NCBI RefSeq assembly: GCF_034366625.1
Contig: NZ_JAXMIH010000008.1
Location: 186,001 to 250,000, forward strand
Source: Prosthecobacter sp.
GTDB taxonomy: Bacteria; Verrucomicrobiota; Verrucomicrobiia; Verrucomicrobiales; Verrucomicrobiaceae
DNA length: 64,000 bases
Direction: 5' to 3'
Numbering within the stretch: position 1 is the first letter of the stretch; each line of letters begins with the position of its first letter. Of this stretch, positions 52,501 through 59,508 are shown in pieces. A model generated the notes under the pieces. That model ran no database searches and was not told the DNA's origin. It saw nothing but the letters and a program-made list of their open reading frames with translations. The position numbers and the translations under genes were made by a program.

Positions 52501-55500
52501 AGCGCCCGGTCGTAGATGCGCATCTCATTCAGTGCGAAGTGCGCGTTCATGTCCCCGCTGTATTGCGAGCGGCCGACCCAGTTGTTCACGTCGGCGAGCT
52601 GGTTCATGTGAAAGGGATACGGCAGCACATCCTGGAGCACGCCGTTGCGATACCACTTCGACACGCAGCCGCCGGTGCCGTAGAGGCCCGCATTGTCCTC
52701 CACGACGAGCACATAGTGATACTCGCGGCCAGGGACCGTCACGGCCGTCAGGTTCGTCTCGAACAAAATGGGCGCTGCGCCGTTGTATTGGCCCTCCAGG
52801 CGGTTTTGACCAAAGGCAGCACCGGAGTTCAGCGTGAGGCACAGATTGTCGAAGCCGCCGAAGCCGCCAATCGTGCCGTCATCAATGATTTCGCCCAAAA
52901 GCGCCCCTGGACCGCGTGTGGCCGTGGTGCGGCCAAAATCGAAGAGCCGCTGGTCCGTCTGCGAAGAAAGCGGCGCACACCAGGCCTCGGCGGTGAAGTT
53001 CGGTTTCGAGCTGAGGATGCCATTCGGCAGATCGAGATACGCGGAGATATTCGCGGCGGTTTGATTGCCATTGGTGCCGCCAGGGAGCGTGATTTTGGCC
53101 CCGTTCAGCGTCGCACCATGACCACGCACGATGGCCGGAGTGCCGCTGATCACGTCAGTGAAGACGGTGCCGCTCGGCGCGGTGCCAGCGGCGGAGTTGA
53201 AGGTCCAACGGTTCACCGGCGTGGGTGCCACCGTCCAGCTCGGAGCCTGCACCGGCGGCGCATCCGGTCCGGCATCGCGATTGGCGATCACCACGTCCGC
53301 AGGCATGGCGTAATCATAAACACGGAACTCATTGAAGGAGACATGCGCGTTCGAGTCCGCCGTCCACTGCGAGCGTCCGAGCCAGGCATTCACATCTTGA
53401 TACGTCGCCAGCCGAAACGGCACGGAGTAGCTCGCTGCCAGCGCACCATCGCGATACCACTTCACCACGCCACCCTCCGCACCGAAGTCACCGAGGCCGT
53501 CCTCAAACGTCATCACATAATGATACTGCTGGCCCGCCGTCGTCGCCAAAGCCGCGTCCTGCCATGCCCCTCCACCGGGGGTGAGCATTTCGATGAGCTG
53601 CGCATTGAGGTCTGTGCCGACGGCGAAAGACAACATCAGATTTCGCCGAGCGCGGGTGAATCCCGAGGCCGTCGTGGCATTTTCCAAAACCTCACCCACC
53701 GCGCCACCGCCCACACCCGCCCCATTCACACGCCCAAAATCAAACACTCGCATCCACGCCTGCGCCGAGATCGGCGTGGCCCAGATTTCCACGGTGAGAT
53801 TCGTTTTGGATGAAATGATGCCATTCGGCAGATCGACATAGCCGGAGATGTTTGCAGCCGTTTGATCACCATTCGTCGTGCCGGGCAGCGTGAGCTGTGC
53901 ACCGTCGAAGGTGGAGCCATTCCCCTTCACCACCGCCACCGCGCCACCCACGCTGTCCGTCAGCGCCGTGCCCGCTGCGGCCGCGCCTGCAGCTTCATTG
54001 AAGGACCAGCGGTTCGCGATGCTCGTCGGCGTGCCAGCAGGGCCAGCGGTGGTGTTTGCAGCAATTTCCGCCGGAGCCATCGTGCGCGAGTAGAGCCGCA
54101 GTTCATTCAGCGCCATGTGCGCCATCATATCGCCGCTCCACTGCGACCGACCGATCCAGTTGTTCACGTCCTCCAGCGTGGAAAGGCGTCCCTGCACCGA
54201 AATGGACGCGATCTGCGCTCCATCGCGATACCATTTCAAAATGCCGCCATCGGTGCCGAAGTCACCCACGCCATCTTCAAAGGTGATCACATAATGATAC
54301 TGCTGGTTCAGCGTGGTCGGCGCTGTGGAATCAAATGCAGCCCTGCCGCCGGAGTTTTGTCCCGACTCTTGCCGTTGCAGGCCGAGGTCCGCTTCACGGG
54401 CGATGATCCACGTCATCGCATCCTGCGAAAAGGTGAAGCCCGGCGCGGTCGTCGTCGTGTTCGTGATCTCGCCTGTGGCGCCACCGCCCGTGCCGGGGCC
54501 GCGCACGCGACCAAAATCAAACAACCGCATCCACGGCTTCATCGACAGCGGAGTGGCCCAGGTCTCCAGCGTGAGGTTTGTCTTGGACGAAAGCAGCCCG
54601 TTTGGCAGATCGACATAACCCGCGATGTCTGACGCGGTTTGCAGCCCGTTCGTCGTGCCTGGCAGTGTCAGTGCCGTGCCTGTGAAGGTCGAACCCGTGC
54701 CCACCACCTGCGCCACCGCGCCGCTGACTTCATCCACCATCGTCGTGCCGCCCGCAGCCGTGCCCGCTGTGGCATTGAACGACCAGCGATTCACGAGACT
54801 CGCCGTCAGCGCATTCGGCCCCGCCAGTCGATTCGCGGTGATGTCTTCCTGCGTCAGCGCATGATCGTAAATGCGCAGCTCATTCAGCGACATGTGCGCA
54901 TTCGAGTCCCAGGTCCAGTTTGAGCGTCCAATCCAGTTGTTCACGTCCTGCAAGTCAGCGAGCTTAAAAGCCACCGGCATCGTCGCGATCACCACGCCAT
55001 CGCGATACCACGTCAGTTGTCCGCCTGCGGCTCCGTAGGCGCTCGCGCTGCCTTCGAACACCATCGCATAATGATACTGCTGCCCCGCCGTCGTCGGCCA
55101 GTTCGTGTCGCGATTCCCCATGAAAGCACCGTTGCGCATGACCTCGAAGCGTTGCAGGCCAAGATCAGCGCCACGGCAGAACGTCAGCATCAAATTGTCC
55201 GAAGGCGCCCCGCCAGCCGGAGCCACCGTCGTATTCGCCGTGATCTCTCCCGCCGCACCACCGCCGACTCCCGCATCCGCCGATCTTCCGAAGTCAAACA
55301 ACCGCATCCATCCCTTCACTGAAAGCGGTGTGGCCCATGCCTCCAGGGTCACGCTAATTTTTGAGGAAAGGATGCCATTCGGCAGATCGAGATACCCCGC
55401 GATGTTCGCCGCCGTCTGGACGCCGCCCGTATTGCCCGGCAGAGTGAGCTGACTGCCTGAAAAAGTCGCGCCCGTCCCCACCACCAGCGCCGTCGTGCCA

Positions 55501-55673
55501 CTCACACTATCCATCAGCGCCGTGCCAGGAGTCACCGCGCCCGAGGTGTTGTTGAACGACCAGCGGTTCACCAGATCAGCGTGCAAACAAACCGGCGCGA
55601 GCGCTACGATTGCCGAGATGGCGAAGAAAACACTCCGCAGATAAAAACGTGCGAGAAAGAGATGGACGGTCAT
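49560..55673 (-). CDS. Giant exported protein: four LamG, Ig-like, sugar dehydrogenase propeller and di-heme domain
   Basis: 2037 residues with a signal peptide (VFFAISAIVALAPVCLHADL). Four tandem LamG domains begin near 34, 292, 552 and 820, each opening with an NRWSFN-like motif. A cadherin/Ig-like domain is at ~1095-1185. A glucose/sorbosone dehydrogenase propeller is at ~1196-1590 (NGLLGMAFHPQF, GDVGQDVYEEVHLL). A cytochrome-like domain follows with C1748-L-A-C-H1752 and C1825-S-Y-C-H1829. The end (SFIIETTADLVNWVQWD) is a common Verrucomicrobia extracellular tail. It may bind glycans and oxidise sugars at the cell surface. A 7-2-7 palindrome lies 50 bp before the start. Confidence 0.87.
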   Translation of the reverse strand: MTVHLFLARFYLRSVFFAISAIVALAPVCLHADLVNRWSFNNTSGAVTPGTALMDSVSGTTALVVGTGATFSGSQLTLPGNTGGVQTAANIAGYLDLPNGILSSKISVTLEAWATPLSVKGWMRLFDFGRSADAGVGGGAAGEITANTTVAPAGGAPSDNLMLTFCRGADLGLQRFEVMRNGAFMGNRDTNWPTTAGQQYHYAMVFEGSASAYGAAGGQLTWYRDGVVIATMPVAFKLADLQDVNNWIGRSNWTWDSNAHMSLNELRIYDHALTQEDITANRLAGPNALTASLVNRWSFNATAGTAAGGTTMVDEVSGAVAQVVGTGSTFTGTALTLPGTTNGLQTASDIAGYVDLPNGLLSSKTNLTLETWATPLSMKPWMRLFDFGRVRGPGTGGGATGEITNTTTTAPGFTFSQDAMTWIIAREADLGLQRQESGQNSGGRAAFDSTAPTTLNQQYHYVITFEDGVGDFGTDGGILKWYRDGAQIASISVQGRLSTLEDVNNWIGRSQWSGDMMAHMALNELRLYSRTMAPAEIAANTTAGPAGTPTSIANRWSFNEAAGAAAAGTALTDSVGGAVAVVKGNGSTFDGAQLTLPGTTNGDQTAANISGYVDLPNGIISSKTNLTVEIWATPISAQAWMRVFDFGRVNGAGVGGGAVGEVLENATTASGFTRARRNLMLSFAVGTDLNAQLIEMLTPGGGAWQDAALATTAGQQYHYVMTFEDGLGDFGAEGGVVKWYRDGALAASYSVPFRLATYQDVNAWLGRSQWTADSNAHVSFNEFRVYDYAMPADVVIANRDAGPDAPPVQAPSWTVAPTPVNRWTFNSAAGTAPSGTVFTDVISGTPAIVRGHGATLNGAKITLPGGTNGNQTAANISAYLDLPNGILSSKPNFTAEAWCAPLSSQTDQRLFDFGRTTATRGPGALLGEIIDDGTIGGFGGFDNLCLTLNSGAAFGQNRLEGQYNGAAPILFETNLTAVTVPGREYHYVLVVEDNAGLYGTGGCVSKWYRNGVLQDVLPYPFHMNQLADVNNWVGRSQYSGDMNAHFALNEMRIYDRALTPAEIVASYYAGAEAQYGPVAAVADSVTIHAGQKVRVDVVQNDTGGIADPLYLEVTTAPAVGTATVQNDGTILYAHAGVNTAPVTFAYRLLGQGGWSAPATVTVNVSTALRIATVGLNVPDAPPMNSVQVADAFSGVQFVKPVAATSPPGDTQRLFVCELDGKLKVIPDVTAATPTSAVVLDLPALLATRIGEVIDPGPFNENGLLGMAFHPQFATNGYFFVTYTVQKASDPTVWYNRLSRFTIPAGQISSPTPAADPASELIFIERRTRGANHHGGDIHFGADGYLYTAYGDEENANDFRNNSQRIDLNFFGAMLRIDVDRLPGNLEPNPHASVPTDSGVARYKVPANNPYVGVTTFNGVTLTPANVRTEFWAVGLRSPWRFSIDAPTGELWCGDVGQDVYEEVHLLASGTNAGWAFRDGLHPGPKAAQAPGGFTSSDPLYEYLHTGVAGGDGNFKGNSVIGGVVYRGTGISSLTGAYIFGDHVSGHVWALTRPGGTASVQRIAGSPGTVGFARDPSNGDVLLLSIYEGRIKRLASSALPDDSYPATLSATGVFADLTDLAPAPGVLPYTPNLTFWSDFAVKSRWFTLPDAGSKMTWSKDGVWTFPNGGVWVKHFDMEMTRGNPATKKRLETRLLVKNTSGVYGVSYRWNEAQTEATLVADAGEEFDLNIIENGTPRVQHWGIPSRSQCLACHTSNAGGMLSFNTRQLNRNGTLNGFTGNQLELLQAAGYFHNTVPSTNLLPRHVRPDETAFPIEARVRSYLDVNCSYCHQPGGSGPAWDGRAHLTLTQTGMINGFGVALHAGDKLIVPGDTLHSIILSRTGATNGYARMPPLATSEVDQTGIQLLTDWINTSLPSRQTYSDWRLAQFGSSTSPEGASNVDADADGATNMAEFLALTNPLSGVSYLKPQLGAAGTTATLTFDVPANRSFIIETTADLVNWVQWDTPGNNGQAQPGGSVTISGPSNGVRQFFRLRLSEN

Positions 55674-55722
55674 GAGGTTGGATATTCGACCTCATCGTAT
55701 GGGAAACGGCCTCCATCCGCTA

Positions 55723-55738
55723 TATGCCGTCCGGCATA
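55723..55738. promoter_or_regulatory. Candidate 7-2-7 operator B
   Basis: TATGCCG-TC-CGGCATA, with the same heptamers as operator A, 50 bp upstream of the start codon of the 2037-residue protein. It lies just beyond the response-regulator stop codon and has no T run, so it is more likely an operator than a terminator. Confidence 0.62.
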
Positions 55739-55739
55739 C

Positions 55740-56363
55740 TCATTTCCCCAGCCTTACAATTCCACGCTCCACGGCTAGAATGGCCGCTCGCGTGCGATCC
55801 AGGGCACCGAGCTTCGCCAGCACCTTCGCCACATGCAGTTTTGCCGTGCCATCGGCGATGCCGAGGCGGGTCCCCATCTCCTTGTTGCTGAGTCCTTCGA
55901 CCATGAGATGCACGATCTCCAGCTCACGCGGCGTCAGCGGCTCGCGTTTCATCCGCGCTGCGATTTTAGCGCGGGCGGACTCCGGGAAAAACGTGCCGCC
56001 ATCCGCCACCTCTCGAATCGCGGCGATGAGCGTCTTCGCATCCGCCGACTTCGTCAGATAGCCCGCCGCTCCGGCGTCACTGGCGCGGAAGACATCTTCT
56101 TCACCATCGAGCACGGTGAGCATGAGGATTTGAGCGTCATCATGCTTTTCGCGGATGCGCTTCACGGCCTCCACCCCCGTTCCGTCGGGTAAAGAGAAGT
56201 CCATCAGCGTCACATCGGGCTTCAACTTCTCATAGAGCGCCACCGCCTCCGCCACACTGCCGCCCTGGCCGGCGATGCGGAGGTCTTTTTCGTTGTTGAT
56301 GGCCACCGTCAACCCCAGGCGCTGCACGAAATGGTCGTCGATGATGAGTATGCGGATGGGCAT
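55740..56363 (-). CDS. NarL-type response regulator
   Basis: 207 residues. The receiver domain has D9-D10, phosphoacceptor D55 in VTLMDFSLPDG and the conserved Lys in GYLTKSAD. The LuxR helix-turn-helix is complete (PLTPRELEIVHLMVEGLSN, GTAKLHVAKVLAKLGALDRT). It is clearly homologous to the regulator at 41519. Its kinase is at 57067-59136, with a toxin-antitoxin module between them. The first downstream gene is the 2037-residue protein, with operator B in the intervening 66 bp, so autoregulation or direct control is plausible. Confidence 0.92.
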   Translation of the reverse strand: MPIRILIIDDHFVQRLGLTVAINNEKDLRIAGQGGSVAEAVALYEKLKPDVTLMDFSLPDGTGVEAVKRIREKHDDAQILMLTVLDGEEDVFRASDAGAAGYLTKSADAKTLIAAIREVADGGTFFPESARAKIAARMKREPLTPRELEIVHLMVEGLSNKEMGTRLGIADGTAKLHVAKVLAKLGALDRTRAAILAVERGIVRLGK

Positions 56364-56381
56364 GGTCGTAGCAAAGGCTTT

Positions 56382-56732
56382 CTACTCATCCTCGTTCTCA
56401 TGCATCCAGAGGCGATGCTCATGGCGGACTTGAAGGATTGTCACGAGATTCGTGTCCTCATCCACCGCAAAGAGCACGCGCCAACCCACTCCCGACTTCC
56501 ACGGGCGAAAGAGCATCTGGCGGATTCGGAGGTCTGGAAGCCATTCCCCGTTTTCCGGTGCGAAGCCATGTGCCTGTGGATGTTTGCTGAGTTTTGCCAA
56601 GGCGACATGGAGGGCATCAAACCAACGTCTTGCCAAAGCATCGCCGCCACGGTTTTCATCTGCGCGATACCAACTCAGTTGAGCGTCGATGCACGCCTCA
56701 CATGCTTCCGTTGCTTGAACGCGAAAGCTCAT
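56382..56732 (-). CDS. ParE/RelE-family toxin
   Basis: 116 residues. The fold is visible in RVQATEACEACIDAQLSWYR, LARRWFDALHVALAKLSKHP, LRIRQMLFRPWKSGVGWRVL and FAVDEDTNLVTILQVRHEHR. These correspond to the ParE/RelE strand order with the closing His/Arg. It overlaps the antitoxin stop by 4 nt (56729-56732). It should be held inactive by the Phd-like antitoxin. Its position inside a two-component locus is unusual. Confidence 0.85.
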   Translation of the reverse strand: MSFRVQATEACEACIDAQLSWYRADENRGGDALARRWFDALHVALAKLSKHPQAHGFAPENGEWLPDLRIRQMLFRPWKSGVGWRVLFAVDEDTNLVTILQVRHEHRLWMHENEDE

Positions 56733-57034
56733 TTTGCCTGATGCTTGCTGAAGTGTTTCCTCTCCAGATCACCAAAAACCTCATCCAACGGACGTCCCCG
56801 CTCACCCCGCGCATACGCCTCCAGAGTCATCTTCAACTCCATGTCCATCTTCCGCTCGTAGGCATCGTGAGACATCTCGTCATACATCTCCACAGACATG
56901 ACCACAGCAGCGGCCTTGCCGTTTTGCGTCAGCACACGAGGACGATTCGTCACCGCCATCTCCGCAAGGTGTTCCTTGGTGCCGCGAGCGAAATCCGTCA
57001 CGCTCACGATGTCTTTGGCCAATAGCATATTCAT
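56729..57034 (-). CDS. Phd/YefM-family antitoxin
   Basis: 101 residues (a start two codons later is possible). The N-terminal DNA-binding part is typical: MLLAKDIVSVTDFARGTKEH, then LAEMAVTNRPRVLTQNGKA and AAVVMSVEMYDEM. The C-terminal half is the disordered toxin-binding region (EAYARGERGRPLDEVFGDLE). Gene order antitoxin then toxin and the 4-nt overlap are as expected. The start is 32 bp after the histidine kinase stop, leaving little room for a separate promoter. Confidence 0.9.
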   Translation of the reverse strand: MNMLLAKDIVSVTDFARGTKEHLAEMAVTNRPRVLTQNGKAAAVVMSVEMYDEMSHDAYERKMDMELKMTLEAYARGERGRPLDEVFGDLERKHFSKHQAK

Positions 57035-57066
57035 GCTTCCAGCCTAGCACGGAATAATGTGTTTCG

Positions 57067-59136
57067 TCAACATTCGAGGTGGGATTCACGCGTCTCCAGC
57101 CGCGAGTGGCTCCAAACGAGGGAAACACAGGTCCCGCGCCCATTCTGGCCGTCCACACGCAAATCCGCGCCGATCCGCACCGCGCGCTCCCTCATGCCGC
57201 TGAGTCCGAAATGACCGGTGGAGTCATCCGCAGCCGTTTCGGGTCTGAAACCTGTGCCATCATCACTCACGGCGAGTTTCACCGCATCAGCAGAAAAGCT
57301 CATGCGCACCTCCACACGGCTGCCGCGCGAGTGTTTCGCCGCATTGGCCACCGCTTCGTGTGCCACACGCAGGAATGCAGACTCCACATCGCCCCGGAGC
57401 CTTCTCTCGTTGCCCTCTGCCGAAAAAACAAACGTCAAACCCGCGCTCTCCGCCAGGGGACGCAGCATCGTCTCCATCGCGCCGAGCAGGCCGAGCTGCT
57501 CGATCGCCATGCTGCGTAGATCGCGGATGGTGGAGCGCGACTCCTCACGACTGCGCCGCAGAAGCTGCCGGGCGAGGCCCAGCGTCTTGTCGGGCGTGCC
57601 ATCACCGGTTTCAAACTGCCGCGAGGTCGTATCCAGCAAGATCGCCAGCCCGCTGAGTTCCTGCTCCAGCGTGTCATGCAGATCACGGGAGATGCGCTGA
57701 CGCTCCTCCAGCGTCGCTTTCGTCGTCGTCTGCCGCTCGATCACCGCTGCCTGCCGAGCCACCTGCCTGCGCAGCATCCAGGCCCAAGCAGCCACCAGCA
57801 ACGCCGCACCACCGACAGCGGAGAGCAGCAGCAGGAGCCGCGCCGCATTCCAATACGGAGGCCTTTGCAAAATGACCACATCACGGGCCGAGCGTAGCTT
57901 CAGCGTGAACTCCTTTGTCCATTGGGCGATACCAAACGGATTGTTCATCTTCAGCTCGCAGATGCCAGTCAATCCCAGCCGCATCCCCGGCTCCAGCGCC
58001 AATGGCGCAGCCACGCCAGGCGGCAGATTGGCCTCAAACACCACCTCGCCCGCACGGCAGAGCAGGATCGTCTCACGCGGAGTCGGCAGCGCCTCCACAA
58101 AGTCCGCATCCAGCGTCACCAGCTCATACTGCTCCGCGCTGCGGCGTTCGGATGTCAGATCGAGCCGCAGCGGCAGCGGCGATGGACCATCCTCCAGCTT
58201 TTGCAGCGCCGCCGCATTCAATCCAGGCCGCAGCGGCATGAACGTCGCGTGACCTTCCGCCTCGATCATCGTCCCCGGTTTCAAATCCGGTGTCAGCGCC
58301 GAATCAACCCTCATGCTGCCGCCATCACCGCGTAGAAAAAGCATTTGCTCCGGCACCGCGTGAGTCACCACAGCGCGCAATCGCACCCGCTCATCGAGAG
58401 GCGAGCCAACTCGCAGCAGCTCATCCACCCGCCGCAGCGGCGCTGGCGGCAACTCCTGCGCCGGATCGAGCAGCGTCAGGAAACTCATGCCTGGCAGATA
58501 CAAATGCCGCCCGCTCATCTGTCGCTGCTGATTGAACTGCGTCGCCGCCACCGCACGCACCCGCACACGCCGCTCCAGCAGATGTAGCGGCAGCGTGCCC
58601 ACCGCCGCCAGCGTCTCTGTGCGCGGCAAAGCGGCAGGCAGCTCCAGCGGGCCTGATTGCAGGTAAAGCGTGAGGCCGGCATATTCGTCTGCTAGGCGCT
58701 TCACCACGCCCTCCACCTCCACCCACTGGGCATCCATCGCCGGTGTCTGAATCTCTTCCGGCGACTTCGGCACCATGGGCGCAGGCATCACGCCCTCGCC
58801 CAGATCAACGAGTTCCGCCGCCACGATCACTGGCAAAAAGCCGTCTCCCGTCACGCCTTTCACTCCCACTTTCTGCCCCACGGCGATCCATGACGCCTGC
58901 TTCACCTGCTCACTCGCCTTCACATACACACCCGCCGTGCCGTCATGCACAAACAAATTTCCCCAACTCCTGTCCACAAACGTCACCACCGCCTCCAGCT
59001 CCACTGGCAGTCCTTTCTTCGCCTCATCAGGAGCCATCGCCCGCAGCACCGCCGCGCTGCGCACCACCTCCGCCGCGCCTGCCAACTGCATGGCAGCGAG
59101 CAGGACGAGAAAAAGAACGATGTGGGTGGACTTCAT
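57067..59136 (-). CDS. Sensor histidine kinase with OB-like periplasmic domains
   Basis: 689 residues. The signal peptide is HIVLFLVLLAAMQLAGAAE. The periplasmic part has repeated OB-like strands (LPVELEAVVTFVDRSWGNLF, WIAVGQKVGVKGVTGDGF, VRVRAVAATQFNQQRQMSG). One membrane segment lies just before the kinase core (RLLLLLSAVGGAALLVAAWA). HisKA_3 phosphoacceptor H487 is in SRDLHDTLEQELSG. HATPase motifs are ANAAKHSRG, DDGTGF and GLSGMRERA. It is a paralog of the kinase at 42151. Its response regulator is 704 bp downstream because a toxin-antitoxin pair intervenes. Confidence 0.92.
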   Translation of the reverse strand: MKSTHIVLFLVLLAAMQLAGAAEVVRSAAVLRAMAPDEAKKGLPVELEAVVTFVDRSWGNLFVHDGTAGVYVKASEQVKQASWIAVGQKVGVKGVTGDGFLPVIVAAELVDLGEGVMPAPMVPKSPEEIQTPAMDAQWVEVEGVVKRLADEYAGLTLYLQSGPLELPAALPRTETLAAVGTLPLHLLERRVRVRAVAATQFNQQRQMSGRHLYLPGMSFLTLLDPAQELPPAPLRRVDELLRVGSPLDERVRLRAVVTHAVPEQMLFLRGDGGSMRVDSALTPDLKPGTMIEAEGHATFMPLRPGLNAAALQKLEDGPSPLPLRLDLTSERRSAEQYELVTLDADFVEALPTPRETILLCRAGEVVFEANLPPGVAAPLALEPGMRLGLTGICELKMNNPFGIAQWTKEFTLKLRSARDVVILQRPPYWNAARLLLLLSAVGGAALLVAAWAWMLRRQVARQAAVIERQTTTKATLEERQRISRDLHDTLEQELSGLAILLDTTSRQFETGDGTPDKTLGLARQLLRRSREESRSTIRDLRSMAIEQLGLLGAMETMLRPLAESAGLTFVFSAEGNERRLRGDVESAFLRVAHEAVANAAKHSRGSRVEVRMSFSADAVKLAVSDDGTGFRPETAADDSTGHFGLSGMRERAVRIGADLRVDGQNGRGTCVSLVWSHSRLETRESHLEC

Positions 59137-59508
59137 CGGTCACGATGCAATACCCTGTTGCAGCCATCAAGCGAGCGGAGCTGTAGTTTTCGACGGATTC
59201 AGAGGGCATTAAAATGACTGAAGGTGAGATGGCAGGCCAATTGTTCGAGGTCATCGTCGCGGACTATGCTGTCACAGTTCCATGACGTTTTGGAGGGGAA
59301 AGGTGACAGTGATTTCGTCGAAGCTACCGAAGATCACGAATAACGTCGCAATCAACAGCTTCACGGACACCGCGTTGACCACCCGCACCGGCACCTGCCC
59401 ATGCAGGACTAAAGTGCCATGGGTGGAACCTCGACGTGAAGGGCTTGTGTTGGTTAGATCGTGGCCTCAACCATGAAGCCGAGTCCAACCACTCTGTCCC
59501 AAAGTCCA
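59137..59508. other. Intergenic region before the second PEP-CTERM gene
   Basis: No convincing gene in about 370 bp. It contains the second copy of the 52-bp repeat (59388-59439), ending about 70 bp before the assigned start. A few short open frames occur but have no recognisable domain or codon bias. It should hold the promoter of paralog B. The TATGCCG palindrome seen upstream of the first paralog is absent. Confidence 0.7.
59388..59439 (+). repeat. Dispersed 52-bp repeat, copy 2
   Basis: Matches 44348-44399 with four differences. The perfect palindrome CCTGC-CCAT-GCAGG is at its start. It lies in the leader of paralog B on the same strand as that gene. Confidence 0.75.

Noticed and set aside
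49923-53813. Long plus-strand open frames opposite the 2037-residue protein
   Set aside because: Arg/His-rich translations without any recognisable motif; the minus strand carries clear repeated LamG and dehydrogenase domains.
55723-55738. Palindrome after the response regulator as a transcription terminator
   Set aside because: No T run follows on the minus strand and the same sequence occurs at the same distance before another gene, which fits an operator better.
57042-57070. Possible promoter for the Phd/ParE pair: TTGACG on the minus strand about 17 bases before a -10-like hexamer
   Set aside because: The -10 candidate is poor and the -35 overlaps the kinase stop codon; too weak to report.
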